Assembly (NCBI RefSeq): GCF_030693625.1 | Contig: NZ_JAUYAF010000063.1 | Coordinates: 52,828 to 116,827 of the forward strand | From: Phenylobacterium sp. | GTDB taxonomy: Bacteria; Pseudomonadota; Alphaproteobacteria; Caulobacterales; Caulobacteraceae | Direction of reading: 5' to 3' | Length of the DNA: 64,000 bases | Part shown: positions 9,917 through 18,422 of the stretch, in pieces | Layout: every line of letters begins with the position of its first letter | How positions within the stretch are numbered: position 1 is the first letter of the stretch | The notes under the pieces: generated by a model | What the model saw: the letters and a program-made list of their open reading frames with translations, nothing else | Databases searched by the model: none | What the model was told of the DNA's origin: nothing | Program-made: the position numbers and the translations under genes

Positions 9917-11326
9917 TCAGCTGTCGGAGAAGCCAAAGGGCAGGCTGGTGCGGCGGATGTCGTCGGGCAGGATCTGGCGACCGATGGGGGGCGCCGAGCG
10001 GGCCGTGCATTCGGTGCGGTGGCACAGGCGGCAGGTCACGCCGATGGGGGTCGCGGCCTCCGGCGGCAGGTCCTGGGTATAGACCAGCTTGCCCGCGTGC
10101 TCGGCGGCGCAGCCGAGCGCGATGGCCCGCTCCACCCTTGGGCTGCCGAAGGACCCGCCGCCGGCCGTCACCGTGCGGGCGATGGAGAAGAACCGCTGGC
10201 CGTCGGGCAGTTCCAGCCACTGGGTGACGATCTCGCGGGGCGTCTTGAACACCTGGTGCAGCGACCACAGGGGACAGCCGCCGCCGTGCCGCGCGAAGGG
10301 GAAGCCCGCCCCGTCCAGGCGTTTGGAGACGTTGCCGGCCGGATCGACGCGGATGAAGAAGAACGGCACCCGCTCCTGTCCCGGCTTCTGAAGGGTCGTC
10401 AGCCGGTGGGCGGTCTGTTCGAAGCTGGCGCCGAACTGCCGCGCCAGGGCCTCGACGTCGTAGCGGCGGGCCTCCACCGCCCGGGCGAAGGCCGAATAGG
10501 GCATGATCACCGCGGCCGCCGCATAGCTGGCGAGGGCGCGCCGGGTCAGGCGCTCGCCGCTCTCGGTGACGAAGGTCCCCTCGGCCAGGACGGCGTCCAC
10601 CTCCTCGCGCATCTCCAGATAGGCCAGCTGCAGGGCCAGCTGGAACATCTGGCTGGCCGTATCCAGGCCGTCGTCCAGCAGGATCTCCTTGCGGTGCCAG
10701 TCCAGTCGCCGGATTGAGCCCACCATGACGGCCGACGGCATGCGGCGAACCCGCAGGCCGTGCCGCGCCTTCAGGTAACCCACCAGGTTGTCCTGCCCGG
10801 CGACGCCCTGGGCGATGCGCTCGGCGGCGTCGTCCAGGCTGGGGAAGCTGTTGCGCCGGGCGGCCAGGAAGCGCCGGGATTCAGCGACCGGATCGGTGGC
10901 GTCGCTCCCCTCCCCGCCGGTCTCGTGGGTTTCCGCGCCCCGGTCGGCCAGGGCCAACTGCTCCTCGCGATAGGTCGTGTAGAGCCTCAGCAGGGCCTCG
11001 GTGATGCCGGGGAAGTTACCCGACAGGTCGGAGGTTTCGAGGGCCGGCAGGTCGATGTCGGCGAACATCGGGTCCTTCAGCACCGCCTGCAGCCGCGCGG
11101 TCTCGTCGGCCCCGCTGGTCCCGGCCAGGGTCGACATGTCCAGCTTGTAGGTCTGGGCCAGGCGCAGCAGCATCTCGGCGCTGAGCGGCCGGTGATTGCG
11201 CTCCAGCAGCGCGACGTAGGAGGCCGAGACTTCCAGGTCGCGGGCCATGTCGGCCTGGGTCAGGCCAAGGTCCCGGCGCAGGCGGCGCAGGCTTGGCCCC
11301 ACATAGAGGCGGCGTTCGGCGACCAT
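9917..11326 (-). CDS. XRE-family short-chain-acyl regulator (ScfR/RamB-like)
   Basis: A 469-aa transcription factor with an N-terminal XRE helix-turn-helix (LRRLRRDLGLTQADMARDL, then VSASYVALLERNHRPLSAEML, residues about 10-60). A long ligand domain of the short-chain fatty acyl regulator type follows, including a C-terminal cysteine cluster CRLCHRTEC. Relatives such as RamB control acetate and glyoxylate-shunt genes in response to acyl-CoA status. Its position between glcB and aceA, divergent from aceA, supports that role here. The ATG at 11326 is chosen because the HTH begins directly after it. The 146-bp region to aceA carries inverted repeats suited to an operator. Confidence 0.88.
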   Translation of the reverse strand: MVAERRLYVGPSLRRLRRDLGLTQADMARDLEVSASYVALLERNHRPLSAEMLLRLAQTYKLDMSTLAGTSGADETARLQAVLKDPMFADIDLPALETSDLSGNFPGITEALLRLYTTYREEQLALADRGAETHETGGEGSDATDPVAESRRFLAARRNSFPSLDDAAERIAQGVAGQDNLVGYLKARHGLRVRRMPSAVMVGSIRRLDWHRKEILLDDGLDTASQMFQLALQLAYLEMREEVDAVLAEGTFVTESGERLTRRALASYAAAAVIMPYSAFARAVEARRYDVEALARQFGASFEQTAHRLTTLQKPGQERVPFFFIRVDPAGNVSKRLDGAGFPFARHGGGCPLWSLHQVFKTPREIVTQWLELPDGQRFFSIARTVTAGGGSFGSPRVERAIALGCAAEHAGKLVYTQDLPPEAATPIGVTCRLCHRTECTARSAPPIGRQILPDDIRRTSLPFGFSDS

Positions 11327-11342
11327 GTCAGTTACAAATCCC

Positions 11343-11392
11343 GTTGTCGAAACATTACAACATGACAACGACGCCGCGTAAAGTTCGACAAC
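11343..11392. promoter_or_regulatory. Inverted repeats between the regulator gene and aceA
   Basis: GTTGTCGAA (11343-11351) is matched by its exact reverse complement TTCGACAAC (11384-11392). TTGTC (11344-11348) also pairs with GACAA (11364-11368). The elements lie in the divergent regulator/aceA promoter region and are the best candidates for the operator of the ScfR/RamB-like protein. Binding is inferred. Confidence 0.5.
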
Positions 11393-11472
11393 TAGACCTC
11401 GCAGGCTCTCCCCAAGGCGTGAGCGGCTCTGCTATCGCCCCGCTCAACATCACTCCTGGCATCGAGGCCGAC

Positions 11473-13065
11473 ATGGCGTACCAAGATCATATCATTCAGA
11501 TGGGCCAGCTCATCTCGTCGAAGAAGGGTCCGTGGGAGGCGATCGACGCCGAATCCGTGGCCCGCATGCGCGTCCAGAACCGCTTCAAGACCGGTCTGGA
11601 AATCGCCCGCTACACCGCCGGCATCATGCGCAAGGACATGGCGGCCTATGACGCCGACTCCTCGCAGTACACCCAGTCCCTGGGCTGCTGGCACGGCTTC
11701 ATCGGCCAGCAGAAGCTGATCTCCATCAAGAAGCACTTCGGCACCACCGACCGCCGCTACCTCTACCTGTCGGGCTGGATGGTCGCCGCCCTGCGTTCGG
11801 AATTCGGCCCCCTGCCCGACCAGTCGATGCACGAGAAGACCTCGGTGCCGGCCCTGATCGAAGAGCTCTACACCTTCCTGCGCCAGGCTGACGCCCGTGA
11901 GCTGGGCGGCATGTTCCGCGACCTCGACGCCGCCCGCGCGGCCGGCGACAAGGCCAAGGAAAAGGCCATCATCGACGCCGTCGACAACTATCAGACCCAC
12001 GTCGTCCCGGTGATCGCCGACATCGACGCCGGGTTCGGCAACGCCGAAGCCACCTACCTGCTGGCCAAGAAGATGATCGAGGCCGGCGCCTGCGCCCTGC
12101 AGATCGAAAACCAGGTCTCCGACGAAAAGCAGTGCGGTCACCAGGACGGCAAGGTCACCGTGCCGCACGAGGACTTCCTGCAGAAGGTCCGCGCCTGCCG
12201 CTACGCCTTCCTCGAACTGGGCGTTGAAGACGGCGTCATCGTCACTCGCACCGACTCGCTCGGCGCCGGCCTGACCAAGCAGATCGCCGTCTCCACCACC
12301 CCGGGCGACCTGGGCGACCAGTACAACAGCTTCCTCGACTGCGAAGAAGTCGCCCCGGCCGACATGAAGAACGGCGACGTGGTCCTGAACCGCGACGGCA
12401 AGCTGCTGCGTCCCAAGCGCCTGCCCTCGAACCTCTTCCAGTTCCGCGAAGGCACCGGTGAAGACCGCTGCGTCCTCGACTCGATCACCTCACTGCAGAA
12501 CGGCGCCGACCTGCTGTGGATCGAAACCGAAAAGCCCCACGTCGAGCAGATCGCCGGCATGATGGACCGCGTCCGCGCGGTGATCCCGAACGCCAAGCTG
12601 GTCTACAACAACAGCCCGTCCTTCAACTGGACCCTGAACTTCCGCCAGCAGGTCTATGACGCCTACAAGGCGGCCGGTAAGGACGTCTCGGCCTATGACC
12701 GCGACAAGCTGATGAGCGTGGACTACGACACCACCGAACTGGCCGTGGAAGCCGACGAACGCATCCGCACCTTCCAGGCCGATGGCGCCAAGCGGGCGGG
12801 CATCTTCCACCACCTGATCACCCTGCCGACCTACCACACCGCGGCCCTGTCCACGGACAACCTGGCCAAGGAATACTTCGGGTCGCAGGGCATGCTGGGC
12901 TACGTGAAGAACGTCCAGCGCAAGGAGATCCGCGAAGGGATCGCCTGCGTGAAGCACCAGAACATGTCGGGCTCCGACATCGGCGACGACCACAAGGAAT
13001 ACTTCGCCGGCGAAGCGGCCCTGAAGGCCGGCGGCGTCCACAACACCATGGGCCAGTTCGCCTAA
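11473..13065 (+). CDS. aceA: Isocitrate lyase, long form
   Basis: Cleaves isocitrate to glyoxylate and succinate, the first step of the glyoxylate shunt. The 530-aa length marks the long bacterial subtype rather than the 430-aa E. coli type. The active-site loop is DEKQCGHQDGK with Cys221; DIDAGFGNAEATY (183-195) supplies metal/substrate residues, and SLGCWHGFIGQQKL occurs near the N-terminus. I choose the ATG at 11473, preceded by GAGG; upstream codons in the same frame overlap the operator region. A strong intrinsic terminator follows at 13094. Codon use is cleaner (almost all C/G-ending) than in neighbours, suggesting high expression. Confidence 0.95.
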   Translation: MAYQDHIIQMGQLISSKKGPWEAIDAESVARMRVQNRFKTGLEIARYTAGIMRKDMAAYDADSSQYTQSLGCWHGFIGQQKLISIKKHFGTTDRRYLYLSGWMVAALRSEFGPLPDQSMHEKTSVPALIEELYTFLRQADARELGGMFRDLDAARAAGDKAKEKAIIDAVDNYQTHVVPVIADIDAGFGNAEATYLLAKKMIEAGACALQIENQVSDEKQCGHQDGKVTVPHEDFLQKVRACRYAFLELGVEDGVIVTRTDSLGAGLTKQIAVSTTPGDLGDQYNSFLDCEEVAPADMKNGDVVLNRDGKLLRPKRLPSNLFQFREGTGEDRCVLDSITSLQNGADLLWIETEKPHVEQIAGMMDRVRAVIPNAKLVYNNSPSFNWTLNFRQQVYDAYKAAGKDVSAYDRDKLMSVDYDTTELAVEADERIRTFQADGAKRAGIFHHLITLPTYHTAALSTDNLAKEYFGSQGMLGYVKNVQRKEIREGIACVKHQNMSGSDIGDDHKEYFAGEAALKAGGVHNTMGQFA

Positions 13066-13093
13066 AGCGACCTGATCTACGGACGACAACAGG

Positions 13094-13124
13094 ACGGCCC
13101 GGAGCTCACGCTCCGGGCCGTTTT
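13094..13124 (+). terminator. Rho-independent terminator of aceA
   Basis: A perfect 12-bp stem ACGGCCCGGAGC / GCTCCGGGCCGT with loop TCAC is followed by TTTT, 28 bp after the aceA stop. Confidence 0.9.
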
Positions 13125-13199
13125 GCTTGGGCCTCGCAGTTTCGCCGAAAATAGGGCTTGAGGCGGAACCTGGGTCCGGCCTCATAGGTGGCGCATCCC

Positions 13200-14591
13200 A
13201 TGGAGACGCCAGTGAGCGAGCGCTTTCTAAGTCCCATCGAGACCGCGCGTCGCCTCGGCGTCGGGGTGCGGGCCCTGCGCCTGTACGAACGGAGAGGCCT
13301 GGTGTCGCCCCGGCGGACCCGGGCCGGCTGGCGCGTCTACGGTCCAGGCGAGATCGAGCGCCTGCACCAGGTGCTGACCCTGAAGTCGCTGGGCCTGTCC
13401 CTGGCCCGCATCACCCAGCTTCTCGATGGGCGGGACGCGGACCTGCCGGCCCTGCTCGCCCTGCAGGAGGACGTGCTCACCACGCGCATCAATGACCTGC
13501 AGCGGGCGCGCAAGTCGGTCCAGGCCGCCCGCACGAAGGTCTCGCGGGATGGGCGGCTCGCCCTGGAAGACCTCATCGACCTCGTCAGGGAGACCACCAT
13601 GTCCACGCTGGACGAAGCCCGGCTGGCGGCCAGCGCCCAGGTGCTGGCCGACGCGATCGACCCGGGCCTGCCGGGCCTCTACCGCGGCAAGGTGCGCGAC
13701 AACTACGACCTGCCGGACGGGCGGCGCATCCTGGTCACCTCCGACCGACTGTCGGCCTTCGACCGGGTGCTGTGCTGCATTCCGTTCAAGGGGCAGGTGC
13801 TGAACGGTGTCGCCCGCTGGGCCTTCGAGCAGACCGCCGACCTCTGCCCCAACCACGTGCTGGACTATCCCGACCCGAACATCATGGTCGGCCGGCGCCT
13901 CGAGATCCTGCCGGTGGAGTTCGTCGTGCGCGGCTATCTGGCGGGTACGACAAGCACCTCGATCCTGACCCTGTACCGGGCCGGTCGCCGCGAGATGTAC
14001 GGGCATCTGCTGCCCGACGGCCTCGCCGACCACCAGGCGCTCGAGATGCCGATCATCACCCCCACCAGCAAGGCCGCCGACGGCGCCCATGATGAGCCGC
14101 TGACCGAGAGCGAAATCCTCGCGCGCGGTCTGCTCAGCGAGGCCCAATGGCGGCAGGTCAGCGAGATCGCCCTGGCCCTCTTCGCCCGGGGCCAGGCGCT
14201 GGCCGCGGAGCGCGGCCTGATCCTCGCCGACACGAAGTATGAGTTCGGCGTCGATGCCAACGGAACCATCTGCCTCGCCGATGAAATCCACACCCCCGAC
14301 TCCAGCCGCTACTGGCGGGCCGACACCTATCCGCAGCGCCTCGCCGCCGGCGAGCCTCCCGACAGCTTCGACAAGGACGTGATCCGCGCCTGGGTCGCCG
14401 CGCGATGTGACCCGTACAACGAGGATGTCCCGGAAATCCCCCCGGAGCTGATTTGGAAGACCGCCCTGACCTATGTCGAGGCCCACGAGCGGATCACCGG
14501 GCGGGCGTTCGAGCCGCCCCGGCCCGCGCCACCAGTGCACGAGCGCGTCCTAGCGGCTCTAGGCGATTTCCACCAACCGCACGCGGCATGA
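13200..14591 (+). CDS. MerR HTH fused in frame to SAICAR synthetase (PurC)
   Basis: A single 463-aa frame. Residues about 8-75 are a MerR helix-turn-helix ([20 protein letters not shown], then [20 protein letters not shown]) and 75-130 the usual MerR dimerisation helix, ending [10 protein letters not shown]. From Met134 it becomes a full phosphoribosylaminoimidazole-succinocarboxamide synthase: [67 protein letters not shown] and [10 protein letters not shown] are all present. The ATG at 13200 has AGGTGG eight bases upstream. An internal AGGGAG (13587-13592) sits six bases before the Met134 codon, so PurC might also be made separately. PurC acts in purine synthesis; what the MerR part senses is unknown. 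The stop overlaps the HAD gene by ATGA. Confidence 0.87.
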   Translation: METPVSERFLSPIETARRLGVGVRALRLYERRGLVSPRRTRAGWRVYGPGEIERLHQVLTLKSLGLSLARITQLLDGRDADLPALLALQEDVLTTRINDLQRARKSVQAARTKVSRDGRLALEDLIDLVRETTMSTLDEARLAASAQVLADAIDPGLPGLYRGKVRDNYDLPDGRRILVTSDRLSAFDRVLCCIPFKGQVLNGVARWAFEQTADLCPNHVLDYPDPNIMVGRRLEILPVEFVVRGYLAGTTSTSILTLYRAGRREMYGHLLPDGLADHQALEMPIITPTSKAADGAHDEPLTESEILARGLLSEAQWRQVSEIALALFARGQALAAERGLILADTKYEFGVDANGTICLADEIHTPDSSRYWRADTYPQRLAAGEPPDSFDKDVIRAWVAARCDPYNEDVPEIPPELIWKTALTYVEAHERITGRAFEPPRPAPPVHERVLAALGDFHQPHAA

Positions 14592-15259
14592 CCCTGCCCT
14601 ACCGCCCACGCGCCGTGATCTTCGACATGGACGGCTTGCTGTTCGATACCGAGGCGCTGTGGCAGGAGGGTCTGCTGGCCGCCGCCGCCGAGGCTGGGCA
14701 CACGATTCCGGACGCGGTCTACAACGGGTCGATCGGCGTGCGGCGGTCGCAATGCGGCCCCTTGTTCCGATCGCACTTCGGCGGGGACTTCCGGTTTGAG
14801 GACTTCCATGCCGATTGGCGGCGGCACTTCTGGCTGGTGGCCGAGAACAGGCCCGCCATGAAGCCCGGCGTTCTCGAACTGCTGGACGCCCTGGACCAGC
14901 TCCGGCTGCCCCGCGCCATCGCCACCTCTTCATCCCGCGCGACGGTCGAGCGTCACCTGGCCGCGCACGGCCTGACCGAGCGCTTCGCCGAGATCGTCTG
15001 CCGCGGCGACTACGAGAACGGCAAACCCGCGCCCGATCCCTTCCTGAAAGCCGCCGAGCGGCTCGGCGTCGAACCCCGGTTCTGCCTGGCCCTCGAGGAC
15101 TCCCACATCGGCGTCCGGTCGGCGGCGGCGGCCGGCATGATGACCGTTATGGCGCCGGATCTGACGGAGCCCACCGAGGACATTCGCGCGCTCTGCGTCC
15201 TTGTCGTTCGCGACCTCCATGATGTCTGCGATCTGGTTCATACCCATTTGCCCAAATAG
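14588..15259 (+). CDS. HAD-superfamily hydrolase (beta-phosphoglucomutase-like)
   Basis: A 223-aa HAD phosphatase of subfamily IA. Motif I is [11 protein letters not shown] (Asp13, Asp15), motif II the [13 protein letters not shown] segment, motif III the Lys in GKPAPDPF, and motif [17 protein letters not shown]. Such proteins act on phosphosugars or nucleoside monophosphates; the substrate cannot be read here. The start codon overlaps the PurC-fusion stop (ATGA), so the two are translationally coupled, and a nucleotide-related phosphatase would fit. A half repeat unit follows the stop. Confidence 0.87.
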   Translation: MTLPYRPRAVIFDMDGLLFDTEALWQEGLLAAAAEAGHTIPDAVYNGSIGVRRSQCGPLFRSHFGGDFRFEDFHADWRRHFWLVAENRPAMKPGVLELLDALDQLRLPRAIATSSSRATVERHLAAHGLTERFAEIVCRGDYENGKPAPDPFLKAAERLGVEPRFCLALEDSHIGVRSAAAAGMMTVMAPDLTEPTEDIRALCVLVVRDLHDVCDLVHTHLPK

Positions 15260-15269
15260 CTACGCGCGT

Positions 15270-15292
15270 CCTTCTCCCCTTGCGGGAGAAGG
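15270..15292. repeat. Isolated half unit of the palindromic repeat
   Basis: The outer hairpin CTTCTCCCCTTGCGGGAGAA of the 55-bp repeat occurs alone, ten bases after the HAD stop codon, without the GGATGAGGGGTC part. It could serve as a transcription stop. Confidence 0.75.
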
Positions 15293-15427
15293 ACAAACTG
15301 GAGGCGCGCAGAGGGGGTGCGGCCCCTAGTTCGGCGCCGGCGCGTGGGATTGCAGGGTCGCGCCACAAGTCGCGTGACGCCGTTCTGCGACTGGTACATC
15401 CTGCCCCGGAGCTTCCGGGGGGAAGGC

Positions 15428-16099
15428 ATGGACGGCAAACAAGACCAACCAACAGTCAGCGGACCCGAGCCCTCGGGTTTGTCGACGCTGTGGGCTCGGC
15501 TCAGGGCGGCGCTGGCGGCACTCGCCGCGCGGAGGCCCAGGCCCGCCGACCCGGCTCCTCGCGAGAAGGCCTCCCGGCGGGCGGCCAAGGCGCGTCAGGA
15601 CCCGGCGGCGGCGGCGCTGGTGAAGGCCTGGCGCGAGGTCCATGGACGGCCGGCATTCTGGATGGCCCCCTTCTTCCTGGTGTTCGCCGCCCTCTATGCG
15701 GTCCCGCATCTGGCGCTGATCCTCGAGCCGCAGGCGCCGCGCAGCCTGATCAACGACCTGGTCGCCGCCTTGCCCACCTGGGCCGAACCGCTCTCGGCGA
15801 TGCTGGCCGGGTGGCTGTGGGCGCCATGGTGGCTAGGGCTGATCGCCCTACTCTTGCGGCTGCGGGCCGCCTGGACAGCCGGCAAGGCCGTGCTGGACGC
15901 CGTCGGCTGGGGGATGGCCGCCCTGGTGGTCGAGGGCGGGGCCTGGCTGTTCTTCGGCCGCGAGGCGCTGGAGGCCTTCAGCGTGGCCGAACAGACCGGG
16001 GCCTGGCGGCTGCTGGCGGCGGAATTCATCTTCCTGTTCCTGACCGCCGTGCTGTTCGGGCCCAACACCTACCAGCGCGTCCGCTTCGAACAGAGCTAG
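15428..16099 (+). CDS. Membrane protein of unknown function
   Basis: A 223-aa protein with a basic, Ala/Arg-rich N-terminal 75 residues and about four hydrophobic segments: FWMAPFFLVFAALYAVPHLA, the WLWAPWWLGLIALLL region, GWGMAALVVEGGAWLFF, and LLAAEFIFLFLTAVLFGP near the end. No catalytic motif is visible and I do not recognise a family. The ATG at 15428 has GGGGGAAGG just upstream; the longer upstream frame crosses non-coding sequence. It converges on the serine hydrolase gene. Confidence 0.7.
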   Translation: MDGKQDQPTVSGPEPSGLSTLWARLRAALAALAARRPRPADPAPREKASRRAAKARQDPAAAALVKAWREVHGRPAFWMAPFFLVFAALYAVPHLALILEPQAPRSLINDLVAALPTWAEPLSAMLAGWLWAPWWLGLIALLLRLRAAWTAGKAVLDAVGWGMAALVVEGGAWLFFGREALEAFSVAEQTGAWRLLAAEFIFLFLTAVLFGPNTYQRVRFEQS

Positions 16100-16105
16100 C
16101 GGGTT

Positions 16106-17293
16106 CTAGGCCGTCGCCAGGGCGTGGAACGCCATGATCGCACCGTAGCCTCCCAAGCCGTAGCCGGCGGTCAGCTGCTCCAGTTCCAGCATGTTGTGCA
16201 TCAGCAGGATGGCCACCGAGCCGTCGGTGGGGTCGGCCTGCCACCAGCCGCCATAGGCGCCGGGCCAGCCCACCGTGCCCATCCCGCCCTTGCCGCGGAT
16301 CACCGGGGCGGTGGCCGGATCCATCGTCACCGCGACCCCCAGGCCAAAGCCGCAGCCGGGGCCGAAGGTGGGCATGCCGAACATCAGGGTTCCGAGCCGC
16401 TGCGCCTCCGTCAGCCGGTTGGTCGTCATCAGGGCCAGGGTCTGCGGCGAGAGCAGGCGTCCGTCCACGAAGGTCCGCGCGAAGGCCAGGTAGTCGTCCA
16501 CCGTCGACCAGAGCCCTGCCCCGCCCGAGGCGAATTCCATGTCGTCGGGTCGCTCAGCCAGGGCCGCGCCGCCTGGAACGGTGGGCAGCTTCTTCAGCCG
16601 GCCCTCCATGTCGAAGCCATAGAGCCCCGCGCGACGATGGCGCGCCTCCGGCGGCACGGAGAAACCGGTGTCGGTCATGCCCAGGGGTTCGAACACCCGG
16701 TGACGCAGCACCTCTTCCAGGGGCGCGCCCTCCATGCGGGCCAGCAGCAGGCCCAGCAGGTCGGTGGACCGGCCATAGGTGAAGGCCGCCCCCGGCTGGC
16801 CCACCAGCGGCAGGGCGGCCAGGCCCGCGATCCAGGCGTCGGGCGACAACGGGCTGTCGAGATCCGGTCCCAGGGCCTCGCGGTGGGCGGCGTCGATGGG
16901 ACCGGTGTGGAAGCCCGCCTGGGTCAGGCCGGCCCGGTGCGTCAGCAGATCCTCGAAAGTGATCTGGCGGTCGGCGGGCGTGGTGTCGTCCAGCGGCCCG
17001 TCGGGATCGCGCAGCACCCGCATGGCCAGGAATTCCGGCGCCACACGGGAGATCGGGTCCTCCAGGGAAAAGCGCCCCTCCCGCAGCATCGTCATGGCCG
17101 CCGCCGAGACGATGGGCTTGGACATCGAGGCGATGCAGAAGATGGAGTCCCGCTGCATCGGCAGCCCGGCCTCGATATCGCGCCATCCGACCGCGGCGAC
17201 CTTGGCCTCCCCGCCCCGCCAGACCAGGCCGACGGCGCCGGCCAGCTCCCCGGCCGCCACCACCGCCCCCAGGGCCTTTTCGATCGCGTCCAT
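16106..17293 (-). CDS. Serine hydrolase, beta-lactamase class C / EstB family
   Basis: A 395-aa penicillin-binding-protein-fold hydrolase. The nucleophile motif is SMSK (Ser56, Lys59), the Tyr motif is TYGRS in place of YxN, and GWPGAYGGWW replaces the KTG box, the pattern of EstB-like esterases rather than true beta-lactamases. No signal peptide is seen, suggesting a cytoplasmic esterase. The ATG at 17293 is preferred: GGAG lies seven bases upstream. An ATG at 17314 lies inside the operator repeat and has AGG abutting it. It is divergent from the tetR gene and very likely controlled by it. Confidence 0.87.
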   Translation of the reverse strand: MDAIEKALGAVVAAGELAGAVGLVWRGGEAKVAAVGWRDIEAGLPMQRDSIFCIASMSKPIVSAAAMTMLREGRFSLEDPISRVAPEFLAMRVLRDPDGPLDDTTPADRQITFEDLLTHRAGLTQAGFHTGPIDAAHREALGPDLDSPLSPDAWIAGLAALPLVGQPGAAFTYGRSTDLLGLLLARMEGAPLEEVLRHRVFEPLGMTDTGFSVPPEARHRRAGLYGFDMEGRLKKLPTVPGGAALAERPDDMEFASGGAGLWSTVDDYLAFARTFVDGRLLSPQTLALMTTNRLTEAQRLGTLMFGMPTFGPGCGFGLGVAVTMDPATAPVIRGKGGMGTVGWPGAYGGWWQADPTDGSVAILLMHNMLELEQLTAGYGLGGYGAIMAFHALATA

Positions 17294-17304
17294 GGCCGAC
17301 TCCA

Positions 17305-17335
17305 AAATAGACATCCTATAAAATAGACTTCCTAT
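17305..17335. promoter_or_regulatory. Tandem operators between serine hydrolase and tetR
   Basis: AAATAGACATCCTAT (17305-17319) and AAATAGACTTCCTAT (17321-17335) are direct repeats offset by 16 bp; each is internally dyad-symmetric (ATAG-N5-CTAT). The AT-rich block includes TATAAAAT and stands out from the GC-rich surroundings. It is a good candidate for two TetR dimers covering the divergent promoters. Confidence 0.65.
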
Positions 17336-17362
17336 TAATTGGCAATCGCCTAGATTCCGGCC

Positions 17363-17956
17363 ATGACCCAGGAGACCCGCCGCAGACCCAAGGGCGACAA
17401 GCGCGCCCGCACCCGCGCCGCCCTGATGGAAGCCGCCCGCCAGCTCACCCGTGAAAAGGGGTTCGAGGCGGTCACCCTGGAGGATGTCGCCCGTCGCGCC
17501 GGCATGACCAGCGGGGCGATCTACGGCAACTTCAGGAACCGCCGGGATCTGTTCCTGGCCATCGCCCAGACCGACTGGGCGCCCATCAAGCCGGTGATCG
17601 CGCCAGGCTCGAGCTTTCCCGAGATTATGCAGGCCTTCGCCCAGGCGACTCTGGCCGCGGCCCCGGACCTACGGCTGGCGGCCCCGGCCCGCCTCAGCGG
17701 CATGGCCCACACCCTCAACCACGAAGAGGTCCGCGCCCGGGTTCGCGAGATCACCGCCGAGAGCTACGCCGGCGGCGCGGCCTGGCTGGCTGACATCATG
17801 GAGGCAGGCGACAGCCCCATGGCGCCCGAGGTCCTGGTGGTGGTGATCCACGCCCTGACCGAGGGCCTGCTGTTCCAGCGGTTCATGACCCCGGACCTGG
17901 TCCCCGACGAGGTGTTCTATTCAGCCTTCGCGGCCCTGGCGGCCCGTCCGCGCTAG
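17363..17956 (+). CDS. TetR-family repressor
   Basis: A 197-aa regulator with an N-terminal TetR HTH: TREKGFEAVTLEDVARRAGM followed by TSGAIYGNFRNRRDLFLA (about residues 30-70). The C-terminal ligand domain has no assignable inducer. It is divergent from the serine hydrolase across tandem operators, so auto-repression plus control of the hydrolase is the simplest model. Confidence 0.9.
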   Translation: MTQETRRRPKGDKRARTRAALMEAARQLTREKGFEAVTLEDVARRAGMTSGAIYGNFRNRRDLFLAIAQTDWAPIKPVIAPGSSFPEIMQAFAQATLAAAPDLRLAAPARLSGMAHTLNHEEVRARVREITAESYAGGAAWLADIMEAGDSPMAPEVLVVVIHALTEGLLFQRFMTPDLVPDEVFYSAFAALAARPR

Positions 17957-17999
17957 CGGGCCTCGCAGGCGGCCCGCCGTCTTCTTTTCTTCGGCCCCC

Positions 18000-18026
18000 T
18001 GTCGGCTGAGGGCATACTCGTTCGTC
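18000..18026 (+). promoter_or_regulatory. ECF42-type promoter of the sigma operon
   Basis: TGTCGG (18000-18005), 17-bp spacer, CGTC (18023-18026), 25 bp before the DGPF start codon. The same elements with the same spacing precede the VOC gene (19703) and the second DGPF gene (20239). The pattern agrees with the TGTCGA / CG(A/T)C motif reported for ECF42 sigma factors. Confidence 0.7.
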
Positions 18027-18050
18027 CTAGCCTCGATCAGGGACGCCCAG

Positions 18051-18422
18051 ATGCTCTACGCCATCCTCTGCTACAACTCCGAAGAGATCGTCTATTCCTG
18101 GAGCCAGGAAGAGGACGACAAGGTCATGGCCGACCTCGACGTCGTGCATCAGAAGCTGCACGCCCAGGGCCGCCTCGGCCCCTCGCTGCGCCTGCTCCCC
18201 ACCACCGCGGCCACCAGCCTGCACCGCGAGGGCGGCCTGATCACCGACGGCCCCTTCGTGGAGACCAAGGAGCAGCTGCTCGGCTTCTATGTCCTGGAGT
18301 GCAAGGACCTCGAGGAGGCCATCGAGACCGCCAAGGAGCTCACCAAGGCCAATCCCGGCTCGGGCGGCGGCTACGAGATTCGCCCGATCCGCCTCTTCCT
18401 GCCGGGCGGCGACGTGGCATGA
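18051..18422 (+). CDS. DGPF/YCII-domain protein
   Basis: A 123-aa YCII-related protein with the signature LITDGPFVETKEQLLGFYVL in the middle and a C-terminal YEIRPIRLF end. DGPF proteins are the constant genomic partners of ECF42 sigma factors; their biochemical role is unsettled, and they have a ferredoxin-like fold resembling dimeric small-molecule enzymes. The stop overlaps the sigma-factor start (ATGA), giving translational coupling. An ECF42-type promoter lies directly upstream. Confidence 0.88.
   Translation: MLYAILCYNSEEIVYSWSQEEDDKVMADLDVVHQKLHAQGRLGPSLRLLPTTAATSLHREGGLITDGPFVETKEQLLGFYVLECKDLEEAIETAKELTKANPGSGGGYEIRPIRLFLPGGDVA

Noticed and set aside
13560-13610. Stop codon or frameshift separating MerR and PurC
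   Set aside because: I translated across the junction codon by codon and found no stop and no frame change, so the fusion is reported as real in this sequence.
16663-16672. AACCGGTGTC resembling the proposed operator
   Set aside because: It is within the serine hydrolase coding region and lacks the following ATTT of the promoter sites.
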